From Bacillota bacterium (GTDB lineage Bacteria > Bacillota > UBA994 > UBA5500): DNA of 60,224 nt. Below the pieces are notes generated by a model. That model had not been told where the DNA came from. It searched no databases and saw only the letters and a program-made list of their open reading frames with translations. Each line of letters begins with the position of its first letter. Within the stretch, counting starts at the first letter, position 1. Positions 8,503-16,686 of the stretch are shown here, piece by piece. The stretch is from positions 1 through 60,224 of the forward strand of contig JAEZJZ010000057.1 of NCBI GenBank assembly GCA_023436245.1. Direction: 5' to 3'. The position numbers were made by a program, and so were the translations under genes.

Positions 8503-10362
8503 CTAGAATAGCACTTTCGCGATGATGCCGCCGACCAGAAATGCGGTGGCAAAGGAGCTGATCCAGAGCAGAATTGACTCTTTCCAGTTCCGCTCCTTGA
8601 AGATGACCAGGACGGAGGCGATGCATGGCACAAACATGGTGATGGTGATCATGGCCACCAGCGTTTGTCCGGCCGTCAAAGATAGACTGCTCAAACCGGC
8701 TGCCCCGAAGTCGCGACGCACGATGCCCATGATGAAGGCAATGGATGCTTCCTTCGGCAAGTCAAGCCAGCCGACAGTGACTGGAGCGAACACGTTCTGG
8801 AGAGAGGCCAACAGCCCTGTCGCCTGCAACACGCTGATCAGCAGGGAACCCAGCACAAACAAGGGCGCTGCTTCTAGAATGAAGAGATAGGACCTGTTCA
8901 GTGTCTTCTTGAGCACATTGTTGGCTTGTGGCCAACGCACGGGCGGCAAATCGATGAACAGATCAGTAGATTTCCCGGGCAATACCCGATTGAGTATGGT
9001 GCCGACCAGCACGAATACGGTGATGATGGTCAGGACATAGATGCCAATGTACTTCCATCCGAGCGGAGCAATCATGCCAGTGATCACTCCGAGCTGTGCC
9101 GAGCATGGGATGGTGATGGCCAGCAAAGCGATGGCAATCAGTCGCTCTCGCTTCGAACCCAACAGTCTGGTGGTGATGGTGGCCATCGTGACGCAACCAA
9201 ATCCCAAGATGATCGGGATGACTGCTCGACCGTTCAGGCCGATCTTGGTCAATGCCCGGTCCACCAAAGCCGCAACACGCGGCAAGTAGCCGGAGTCCTC
9301 CATGATGGAGAGCAACAGGTAGAATCCGAGCACCAGCGGCAGGAGCAACCCCAGGACGTAGGTGACTGCCATGGTCAGCACCCCGAACTCCCCGATCAAA
9401 ATCTGACCCAAAACGCTGCTCGGAGAGACCAAGCCGCCAACCAGATTGCGGATGAAGGGCTCGTAGAAGCCCTGCATGATCGCTTCCTCAGTCACGCCGA
9501 CGACGTCGCCCGCGATCAACACACCGAGCACCCAGTACATACCCCAGAGTGTCAGGAACAGCAGGGGAATACCCGTCAGCGGTCTGACCATCAGTCGGCC
9601 AAGGGTAACGCCGAAGGAAGCGCCGCGAGTTGTCTGTCGCACCACTCGTGAGACAATGTCATTAACCCGGGTCCGGCGCTCGCTGTATACTGCCTCTCGC
9701 TGCCCCGTCGCTGGTATGGACAGGAGCTCCAGCGTGTCCTGGTCATCCTCGAGCAGCAGCAAAGCGTGACGGCGATCGGATACCTTGGTCGCAATCTGCT
9801 CCAGACGCTTGGCCAAGAGAGGATTGGTGTTGCCGACCCGGGCGGTAGAGATAGCCGATTTTAGCTCCGACAATCCTTTGCCGGCAGTTGCTACCGTGGG
9901 AATGACCGGAACACCTAGCTCCTTGGACAGGGCCTCGACATCGATGTTCAGGCCGTTGCGCCTGACCTCGTCCATCATGTTCAGGGCAATTACCAATGGA
10001 GTTCCGAGGTCAATCAGTTGTTCAGTGAGAAAGAGGTCTCGCTCCAGGTGCACGGCATTGACAATGTTCACGACCAGATCGGCCTGCAGCACGATGTCGC
10101 GCGTCACCCGTTCCTCGTCATTGAAGCTGGAAATGCCGTAGACTCCCGGGGTGTCGATCAGTACGTCTCGCCCGAGCGGCGCCGCTGTGATCTCCACCGT
10201 CGTTCCCGGGAAGTTGGAAACATCAACATACATACCGGTGAACGCATTAAAGAAGACTGACTTGCCGCAGTTGGGGTTGCCGACCAAGACGATCTTCTTG
10301 GCTCCGGGCGGAATCTTCAAGCTGCCGACCTGGTTGTGACAAGATGGTGCTGCCAATGCCAT
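8503..10362 (-). CDS. feoB: Ferrous iron transporter FeoB
   Basis: This 619-residue inner-membrane protein imports Fe(II). The N-terminal G domain has G1 GNPNCGKS, G3 DTPGVYG and G4 NMMD. A GDI-like helical linker follows, then membrane segments with two gate-like repeats (PLVLGFYLLLSIMEDSGYLPR and a later relative). The residue after GKS is Val instead of the usual Thr, and the protein is shorter than the common 650-750 residues because the periplasmic and C-terminal parts are compact. The start codon follows the feoA stop by two bases and uses a GGGAGGTAGG ribosome site. It is probably controlled by iron through the operators upstream of feoA. Confidence 0.95.
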   Translation of the reverse strand: MALAAPSCHNQVGSLKIPPGAKKIVLVGNPNCGKSVFFNAFTGMYVDVSNFPGTTVEITAAPLGRDVLIDTPGVYGISSFNDEERVTRDIVLQADLVVNIVNAVHLERDLFLTEQLIDLGTPLVIALNMMDEVRRNGLNIDVEALSKELGVPVIPTVATAGKGLSELKSAISTARVGNTNPLLAKRLEQIATKVSDRRHALLLLEDDQDTLELLSIPATGQREAVYSERRTRVNDIVSRVVRQTTRGASFGVTLGRLMVRPLTGIPLLFLTLWGMYWVLGVLIAGDVVGVTEEAIMQGFYEPFIRNLVGGLVSPSSVLGQILIGEFGVLTMAVTYVLGLLLPLVLGFYLLLSIMEDSGYLPRVAALVDRALTKIGLNGRAVIPIILGFGCVTMATITTRLLGSKRERLIAIALLAITIPCSAQLGVITGMIAPLGWKYIGIYVLTIITVFVLVGTILNRVLPGKSTDLFIDLPPVRWPQANNVLKKTLNRSYLFILEAAPLFVLGSLLISVLQATGLLASLQNVFAPVTVGWLDLPKEASIAFIMGIVRRDFGAAGLSSLSLTAGQTLVAMITITMFVPCIASVLVIFKERNWKESILLWISSFATAFLVGGIIAKVLF

Positions 10363-10364
10363 GA

Positions 10365-10616
10365 CTACCTACCTCCCCGCTCTCGACGCTGGCGGCCCAC
10401 TCTGGGGCTGACCGCGATTTGCTCCGCCAAGCGACGGCCGATCGCATACTGCATTAACCCCCGCCTAATCACCACCGGACCGCCCGGGATGATCTCGTCA
10501 CAGCTTATTTCTGAGCCTTCGGCGATCCCAAAGCGAATCGCTTGCGCGCGCACAGTGCTGTCCTCAATGTGAGTGACTACTGCCTGCTCTCCGTGCCGCA
10601 TGTCCGCCAACTTCAT
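10365..10616 (-). CDS. feoA: FeoA SH3-like ferrous iron transport protein
   Basis: This 83-residue protein has the beta-barrel SH3-like FeoA fold, seen in LADMRHGEQAVV, the glycine at RFGIAEGSEI and the PGGPVVIRRG turn. It is a soluble partner of FeoB. The open frame reaches 10682, but the ATG at 10616 has an AGGAGG site 9 bases upstream and gives the usual FeoA N-terminus, so I chose it. The C-terminus has a basic tail of about 15 residues beyond the usual domain. It is the first gene of feoA-feoB-cysteine-rich protein. Confidence 0.9.
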   Translation of the reverse strand: MKLADMRHGEQAVVTHIEDSTVRAQAIRFGIAEGSEISCDEIIPGGPVVIRRGLMQYAIGRRLAEQIAVSPRVGRQRRERGGR

Positions 10617-10682
10617 GTCCAGCGCCTCCTCTGTCTCTCGATGCTTTCTCCGAGAGCATCTCTCTGATGGAAATCTGTTCAC

Positions 10683-10697
10683 TGAGAACCATTCTCA
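10683..10697. promoter_or_regulatory. Fur-like operator 1
   Basis: The 15-base site TGAGAACCATTCTCA is a perfect inverted repeat of TGAGAA, fitting the 7-1-7 Fur consensus TGATAATnATTATCA. It lies between the predicted transcription start and feoA. Confidence 0.65.
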
Positions 10698-10731
10698 TAT
10701 AGGTTGCAAAAAATTAGCTCACTGTCGAGAG

Positions 10732-10746
10732 TGAGATTCATTTTCA
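10732..10746. promoter_or_regulatory. Fur-like operator 2
   Basis: TGAGATTCATTTTCA fits the 7-1-7 Fur pattern and lies immediately downstream of the -10 box, where a bound repressor would block the promoter. Confidence 0.65.
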
Positions 10747-10751
10747 CTTAG

Positions 10752-10781
10752 ATTATACCCTCGTCGAGGATTTGCTGTCCA
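10752..10781 (-). promoter_or_regulatory. Sigma-A-type promoter of the feo operon
   Basis: On the minus strand TGGACA (10776-10781) is followed after 18 bases by TATAAT (10752-10757). Fur-like boxes flank it on both sides and another lies downstream. Confidence 0.7.
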
Positions 10782-10789
10782 GCACAAAT

Positions 10790-10804
10790 TGAAAAAGATT
10801 CTCA
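10790..10804. promoter_or_regulatory. Fur-like operator 3
   Basis: TGAAAAAGATTCTCA fits the same 7-1-7 pattern and lies just upstream of the -35 box. Confidence 0.55.
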
Positions 10805-10983
10805 ATTTATCGCCTCAACCCGGCATCCTTGTACAATTGCTATTCAGGCTGAACCTGCCCTATGCCTGAGAGAACGATCGACAATCCCGAAGACACGCTA
10901 GGAGACGGACGAAGAGCAAACCGGTGGGATCAGCAACCAAGAACGGCAAGAGAATCACCGGCGACCAGCCAAGCCAAGAACAA

Positions 10984-11007
10984 GAACGCCGGATCACTCC
11001 GGCGTTC
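10984..11007 (-). terminator. Terminator of sbcDC
   Basis: A perfect 10-bp stem, GAACGCCGGA and its complement, has a 4-base loop. On the minus strand it is followed by TTGTTCTTGG. It comes directly after the sbcC stop. Confidence 0.75.
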
Positions 11008-11017
11008 CTCTGCAACG

Positions 11018-14000
11018 CTATCCGACAGACAGACGCACGCGCGAGCCGCGACCGCCGGGCTCGGCCGGCGTGACCTGTACCTGACGCAGAATGCGCTCTC
11101 TGAGCTCAGGCACATGACTGATCAGGCCTATGGACATCTCGCGTCCCCGCATCCGTTCCAGGCAACCCATCACCACTTCCAGCAGCTCGGGGTCCAGGCT
11201 GCCGAAGCCCTCATCCAGGAAGAAAAACTCCAAGCGATGCCTGCCGCGCAACTGCACCTGAGAGGAGAGCGCCAGAGCCAACGCCAGCGAGGTGATGAAT
11301 GTCTCGCCGCCAGAGAGAGTGTAGACAGGGCGACGCTCGCCGCCGTTGCCGTCATCCCGCACCAGGAAGCCGCCGTCGGGCGAGATCTCCAGTGCATAGC
11401 GCCGCCCGCTGAGCAAACCGAGCCAATCGGTGGCGATGCCGGCGATTGCTTCCAGGTGCTCAGAAGCCATGAACTCCACCAGGGCATTGCCACGCAAGAG
11501 CGAAACCAGTTCGGACAGTAGATCCGTCTCCCGCGCCAGTCTTTGCCGCTCACTCTCCAAAGCGAGCCACTGTTGGTGTCGATCCCGGAGTTGTTTCAGC
11601 CATTCCCTGGCCTGAGCCAGGATAGCTATCGCCTGCTCCTGAGCGGCAGCAGCCGCTTCGGCCTGTTCCACCAACTCCAACCAAGCACTCTCCGGGATGA
11701 ATTGTCCAGCGAGTTGCGCGTTCAATTGCTCAAAACGGTCTTGCAGCATCATCATGCGGTCCCGGTACTCTTCCAACTGCTTGCGCCAGACGGGCACCAA
11801 GTCGGACCAGGACAATGCCTCTTCCGCTTCCGCTCTACTCATGAACGTCTCTTTCTGCAAGGCAATCTGAAGGGCAGACTTTGCTTCCGTCAAGCTGAGT
11901 TCGGCCAGGCGGTGCGCCTCGTGAACCGCCCTTTGCTCCTGCCGAGCAGCAATCACCCGCTGCCTCACCTGGCCGAGGGCGGCCTCGGTCCTCGTCGCGG
12001 CTTCACTCAGTTCTTCCAGCGTTCCGGCCACGCTGTCTTTTAGGCCAGCAGCTGGGAGACCACCGGTCAATCCGACCAGCTCTGTCCGCAACTCCTCGAG
12101 GGAGACTCTCTGCATGCGATACTCCGTGCGTGCTTGCGCCTGCTGTTCCTTCAGAACGCCGAGCGTTTGCTCTGCCCGGGCAATTGATTGCGCCAGTTCA
12201 TCGCGCCGCAGGCGTTCCTGGTTGATCTGCCGGTCAAGCACCGTGAAGTGTTGGTCCATCTGCTGATAACGCAACTTGGCCACTTGGACATCGGTCGCCC
12301 CCAGGGCCGCCAAAATAGGGCCGAGTTCTGACTGCAATCTGGACTGCTGCTCGAGCAAGCTTGCTCGTTTGCCTGCCAAACGCTTGATCTCAGCTTGATG
12401 CGCGCCGATCGCCTGCTGCAGCAAGCCGACCTGTCCTTGTCCGGCGTTCACCTCTGTGGCGCACTGCTGCAGCCGCTCTTTAGCCCGGTCAATCTCCGCT
12501 TGCCACTCGCTCTGGCGGTTCAACTCCCCAGTCAACCGCTGGAAGTGAGCCAGCGCTACCCGAGGAAGGTCACTCCATTCTCCCTGTTCCATCCATGCCT
12601 GCGGCAGCTTTGCCAGCCGCGACTGCATCTCCTCTCGGGCAACTTGTACCTCCGTCAGGCGACGCTCGCGCGCCGTCTGTTGTTCGGTCAACTGTTGCTG
12701 CCACCTGAGCAGATCCGTCTGGATGCGAGACCTAGACTCCTGTCTCTGCTGCACGCGCGCTCTAGCCTCGGAGAGCTCTATCTCCAGCCCCGCCAGTTCA
12801 GGGGAGTGCCCAGCCGCAGCCACCCGAGGGTGCTCACTTGAGCCGCAGACAGGACAGGGTTGCCCCGTCTGCAAATGCCCTGCCAGGATCGCAGCCATGT
12901 TCTGTTCCCTGGCATCCGCCAGCCTCTGTTCCAGCCGGGTGACCTCCTCAGTCGCGGCCAAAGCGGCAGTGTTCGCCTGCGCCAACTGCTGCTCTCCATC
13001 ATGCAATTGCTGCCCAAGACCCTGGAGAGAGCGCTCAATCTCGACCAGCGACTGCTCCAGCCGCGCGAGAACCGCATGTTCCGAGCAGACCCGCTGTGCC
13101 TCTGACTGGTAGTCACTCGCCTGCTGCAGATCTGGGGCAGACACCCCGGCAGGCGCCTGAGAAGATAGCTCATCCAGCGTTGCCTGCTGGCTGGCAAGCA
13201 ATTGCTGGTGCTCCTGCAAAAGACTGAGAGTCGCGCCCAGCTCGCTTTGGGCCTCAGTCAGCGCCTGCAGACGAGCCGTCTGCTCGTCTGCCGCTTCCCC
13301 CAGTTGGGCACTCAGCTGTTGGCCCCTGCCTGCCAAGGTAACGGCTGCCGCCAGTTGCTCCCGCACAGCAGGATCGATCTGATTCTGAACCATTTCTGTT
13401 TGCAGCCCTTCTATCGTCTTCGCGGAGGCTAGCAGTGCTTGTCTGGCCGTGTCCAGGGCCAGGGTGTTCGCCTCCACCTGCGCCGTGACGGCCTGGCCCT
13501 CCTGCAACCTGACATGCAACTGTTCGGTCAGCGTATGTACCTTCTGCTCCAATGACAGTGCCCGCTCCAGCTGCTCCAAGCGTTTCTGCAGCGGCCCTTG
13601 CTGTTCTCGCCAGAGACTTCCAGCAGTTTCTGCCGCGACCTGCGCTGCGGCTTCCTTTGCCTCCAGTACCGCCAAAGCGGCGGTTTGCTGTTCCAGCGCC
13701 GCCGCGGCTGACCGCTCGCGCTGCACGGTGTCATCCGCAGCCTGGATAGCACCCCGAACTCGCTCGGCGGCCGCCTGACGCTCTACCCGGGCAGCGCAGG
13801 CAGCAATCTCACCAGCGCGCTGCTCCAAGTCTTGCAGCGCCAACTGCACTTGCTCCAACTCCTGTTGGCGGTCCCGGATCTGACGGATGCGCTCCCGCTC
13901 GGCAACGGCGTTCGTACAGGCCTCGCGAGTGGCAGCCAGCTCGGATGCGCCCTGCACCACCTGCTCTTCGGCAGCCTGTACGTCTTGCAGCGTTGCTGCC

Positions 14001-14626
14001 CCCAGGACTGACTGCGAGCGAACGACGGTCTGCAGCTCAATCTCAGCTGCCTTCCACCGTTCACTGACCAGTCGGCTCAGCTGCTCTCCGTACTCCTCCA
14101 AGCCAAAGATGCGCTCCAACATGCGCCGGCGTTCACTACCCTGCAGATTGAGGAACTCGGCGAAGCGACCCTGAGGCAACACGACCGCGCGAGTGAAGTC
14201 ATCTTCAGTTAAGCCCAAGATGTCCTGAACTGCTTGGTCGACCTGCGATGCTTTATCCGCCAGCACGACCGTCTCTTCACCCTGCAACTCAGACAGTCTG
14301 GCCAAGCGACAGACTACGCTCTCGTCCTTGGCCACATACTTGCGCTCCACCCGGTAGCTCTTGCGCAAGTCACCGCTGCCGAGCTGCCATTCGAATAACA
14401 CGCTGGCCTCCGTCAGCGACTTGTTCACTATACCCTGAGTCTTGCGGCTCGCCCGCTTAACCGTACCGTAGAGAGCGAGGGTGATCGCATCCACGACTGT
14501 GGACTTGCCGCTGCCGGTGGGGCCGAAGATGCCGAAGACGTTGCCCTCGCACAGTCGCCCAAAATCGATCTCCTGCGGCTCTTTGAAGCTGTTCAGCCCC
14601 GCAATCACCAAGCGGATGGGTCTCAT
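11018..14626 (-). CDS. sbcC: Exonuclease subunit SbcC (Rad50-like ATPase)
   Basis: This 1202-residue SMC-like ATPase works with SbcD to open hairpins and trim blocked DNA ends. The N-terminal Walker A is GPTGSGKSTVV near residue 35. Two very long glutamine- and alanine-rich coiled coils meet at a zinc hook, CPVCGSSEHP, near residue 590. The C-terminal lobe has the LSGGETF signature (about 1102) and Walker B FFLDEGFGSLD (about 1137). All key motifs are intact, and the length is at the upper end for Firmicutes. Its ATG overlaps the sbcD stop by four bases, so SbcD and SbcC are translationally coupled. Confidence 0.96.
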   Translation of the reverse strand: MRPIRLVIAGLNSFKEPQEIDFGRLCEGNVFGIFGPTGSGKSTVVDAITLALYGTVKRASRKTQGIVNKSLTEASVLFEWQLGSGDLRKSYRVERKYVAKDESVVCRLARLSELQGEETVVLADKASQVDQAVQDILGLTEDDFTRAVVLPQGRFAEFLNLQGSERRRMLERIFGLEEYGEQLSRLVSERWKAAEIELQTVVRSQSVLGAATLQDVQAAEEQVVQGASELAATREACTNAVAERERIRQIRDRQQELEQVQLALQDLEQRAGEIAACAARVERQAAAERVRGAIQAADDTVQRERSAAAALEQQTAALAVLEAKEAAAQVAAETAGSLWREQQGPLQKRLEQLERALSLEQKVHTLTEQLHVRLQEGQAVTAQVEANTLALDTARQALLASAKTIEGLQTEMVQNQIDPAVREQLAAAVTLAGRGQQLSAQLGEAADEQTARLQALTEAQSELGATLSLLQEHQQLLASQQATLDELSSQAPAGVSAPDLQQASDYQSEAQRVCSEHAVLARLEQSLVEIERSLQGLGQQLHDGEQQLAQANTAALAATEEVTRLEQRLADAREQNMAAILAGHLQTGQPCPVCGSSEHPRVAAAGHSPELAGLEIELSEARARVQQRQESRSRIQTDLLRWQQQLTEQQTARERRLTEVQVAREEMQSRLAKLPQAWMEQGEWSDLPRVALAHFQRLTGELNRQSEWQAEIDRAKERLQQCATEVNAGQGQVGLLQQAIGAHQAEIKRLAGKRASLLEQQSRLQSELGPILAALGATDVQVAKLRYQQMDQHFTVLDRQINQERLRRDELAQSIARAEQTLGVLKEQQAQARTEYRMQRVSLEELRTELVGLTGGLPAAGLKDSVAGTLEELSEAATRTEAALGQVRQRVIAARQEQRAVHEAHRLAELSLTEAKSALQIALQKETFMSRAEAEEALSWSDLVPVWRKQLEEYRDRMMMLQDRFEQLNAQLAGQFIPESAWLELVEQAEAAAAAQEQAIAILAQAREWLKQLRDRHQQWLALESERQRLARETDLLSELVSLLRGNALVEFMASEHLEAIAGIATDWLGLLSGRRYALEISPDGGFLVRDDGNGGERRPVYTLSGGETFITSLALALALSSQVQLRGRHRLEFFFLDEGFGSLDPELLEVVMGCLERMRGREMSIGLISHVPELRERILRQVQVTPAEPGGRGSRVRLSVG

Positions 14627-15876
14627 CGCCCTGATTCCTCCTCTCCTGCAGTGACAATGGCACTATTTGCTAGCTCAATGAACAGCTGCGTCAGTTCTGG
14701 CGTCGGGGCAGCCCCGCCACGCCGCTGCCGGTGGAATCGCTCGAAGATTTCGGACAGCGCCAAGCTCGCCAGTCGTTCCGTTCGCTCGGCCAACTCTTCA
14801 CTTGGCAATACAGTACGGATGTTGACTAGCGTCGGCCAGGCCTGGCGCAACTTGGCCAACTCTTCATTGCTGATGAACTGAGGCACGTGCAACTCTAGAT
14901 CTACCCATGCCGGTCGCCCCTGACTGCTCTCGATGCGCTGCCACGCCCCTTCCAATCCGTCAAGACAGATCCAACGCTCCAAGGGCAGGCCGGAATGGAG
15001 CGGAAGTGGCTGTACCTTGGCGGCAGCGCCGGGGTGCACGTCGACCAGATAGGCAACCTTGCTCTGATTGGCTTCGGAGAAGCTGTAGGCCAGAGGTGAA
15101 CCCGAGTAGAAGGCCAGGCTGGCTGCGTGCTTCACCTGTTGGGGCCGATGCAAATGGCCGAGCGCTATGTACTGGGCGGACGCCGGCAAGTGATCCGCTG
15201 CCACGGCGCAGGCGCCACCCACTTCAATTGGCCGTTCGGAATCGCTGCCGGACCCTCCCTGCACGAACAGATGTGAGACGGCCAGGTTGACGGTATCGTC
15301 GCGATAGTTGGCCGCCTGTCCCTGCAAGATCTCGCTCACCGTCTGCGAGTAGGCATCACGCAGGGCGCCTTCCTCTAGTTCCGCGCTGAGCAATCGTCCT
15401 AGCCGCGACTCAGAGGGATACGGCAGCAAGGAGATGACGGCGGAATATTGGCAAGCAGGCACGGCCAACTCCACCCAGCCCTGACCGGCTGCCAGGATCT
15501 GGGCGCGCTCTGGATCGCACGTTTCCGCAAGCGCACAAACATCCTCCAGGGGCAGCCCGAGCATGACGATTCCCTGGCCCTGCGCCAGAGGGCGCACTGC
15601 GGTCAGCCGATCAGGACTGTCGTGGTTGCCGGCAATCACCACCACGCCCCTGCTGCCGCCTTGGGACAGACGCTCCAGAGCGCGGCAAAACAGCTGTTCC
15701 GCCCACGCCGGCGGGTTGTAGGTGTCAAAGACATCTCCGGCGATCAATACCAGATCAGCCTGATGTTCCACCGCCAGGTCACAGAACTCAGCGATGAAGG
15801 CCTCCTGCTCCGCCTGCCGGCTGTGCCCTTCCAGCTGACGCCCCAGATGCCAATCGGATGAATGCAAAATGCGCAC
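14623..15876 (-). CDS. sbcD: Exonuclease subunit SbcD (Mre11-like nuclease)
   Basis: This 417-residue calcineurin-type nuclease provides the manganese-dependent active site of SbcCD. Phosphoesterase motifs are visible in order: HSSDWHLG, IAGDVFDTYNPP, VVIAGNHDSPDR and ALGHLHRPQ. The open frame extends upstream to 16092, but that part crosses a dispersed intergenic repeat. The GTG at 15876 directly precedes the conserved RILHSSDWH and has an AAGGGAGA ribosome site 7-8 bases upstream, so I use it. The gene is first in sbcDC and reads away from addBA, placing two DNA-end processing systems side by side. Confidence 0.95.
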   Translation of the reverse strand: MRILHSSDWHLGRQLEGHSRQAEQEAFIAEFCDLAVEHQADLVLIAGDVFDTYNPPAWAEQLFCRALERLSQGGSRGVVVIAGNHDSPDRLTAVRPLAQGQGIVMLGLPLEDVCALAETCDPERAQILAAGQGWVELAVPACQYSAVISLLPYPSESRLGRLLSAELEEGALRDAYSQTVSEILQGQAANYRDDTVNLAVSHLFVQGGSGSDSERPIEVGGACAVAADHLPASAQYIALGHLHRPQQVKHAASLAFYSGSPLAYSFSEANQSKVAYLVDVHPGAAAKVQPLPLHSGLPLERWICLDGLEGAWQRIESSQGRPAWVDLELHVPQFISNEELAKLRQAWPTLVNIRTVLPSEELAERTERLASLALSEIFERFHRQRRGGAAPTPELTQLFIELANSAIVTAGEEESGR

Positions 15877-15896
15877 ACTGACACTCTCCCTTCTCG

Positions 15897-15954
15897 AATG
15901 AATAATTGGGGACGGTTCTGGATTATTCACTTTGAATAATCCGGGACAGACTTG
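15897..15954 (+). repeat. 58-bp GGGGACGGTTCT repeat, copy A
   Basis: The unit has a left motif GGGGACGGTTCTGG, an inner palindrome ATTATTCA-CTT-TGAATAAT and a right motif GGGACAGACTTG. Three further copies lie at 23999, 25548 and 28292. It sits just upstream of sbcD. Confidence 0.9.
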
Positions 15955-16686
15955 CGGCGCGGGTGAAGCGTTGGGGACGGACGTTCCTGCAGCAGGTGAT
16001 TGCGCCCGCCAGATGCGATGATGACGCAGCCATTCCTGTTGCCCACCACGCCGTTCCGTCAGGCTGGTCGCGCCGCCCCGCCTGTCTGCCACTGCAAGAC
16101 TAATGTAATGAGCTCGACTCGTCCGGGGTCCAGCAAAACTCGCCGCCAGCTCGCTCTTCGATCAACGCGTTACAACAGTACCTGATGGAGCTGAGGTCAG
16201 GTTCATGCGCTCACGACGGCTCAGACAGTTGCTGGACCTGTTCCGGCCTCGTTCGCTCATCTGATTTGGGGCACCCAACGCGTGGCTTGCGCGAACCAAG
16301 CCTGCCCTCCGGCGTTCCTGCTTGGCGCAAGCGATTCCTCGCACGGCTACTGGATCCTTTTCTAGAGAGCTCAAGGATAAGGCTCCCTAGCGTCTTTCAT
16401 CCTGAGTGCAGCGAAGAATCTTGCCCCGGCGTTTCTGCGCCTTCCTCGCTACTGCTCAAGCCAATAGTACTAACTTCCGCTCTGGGAGAACGCTTTCCTG
16501 CCGAATTCAGGGATACCCTAACACTGCCAGTCGATCTGCAGCAGGAATAGGCTAGGGATTGAAGGAAGAGTATGAGGTACAAGCCGATTCCCGCAAGCGG
16601 AAATTGCTCTGTGGAAGCTCGCAACACTGCTTGGTGCTGGGATGAGATAAGACACTTTGGCAGGAGCCAAGGGGGTGTTAAGAAAG
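15955..16686. other. Intergenic region between sbcD and addB with repeat remnants
   Basis: No convincing gene is present. A GGGGACGGAC fragment lies at about 15973-15982. At about 16397-16421 there is TCATCCTGAGTGCAGCGAAG, a string resembling a dispersed repeat seen in many bacterial genomes, whose translation gives a recurrent false peptide of the HPECSEES type. Short open frames here carry no ribosome sites or domains. I could not fix the addB promoter. Confidence 0.6.

Noticed and set aside
10862..11521. Plus-strand gene opposite the end of sbcC
   Set aside because: Most of it is antisense to SbcC coding sequence, and it shows no domain or ribosome site.
14623..16092. Longer SbcD with a 72-residue N-terminal extension
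   Set aside because: The extension crosses a dispersed repeat, and a GTG with a good ribosome site precedes the conserved start of the domain.
16185..16550. Gene of about 121 residues between sbcD and addB
   Set aside because: Its peptide contains the HPECSEES string typical of a translated dispersed repeat, and there is no ribosome site.
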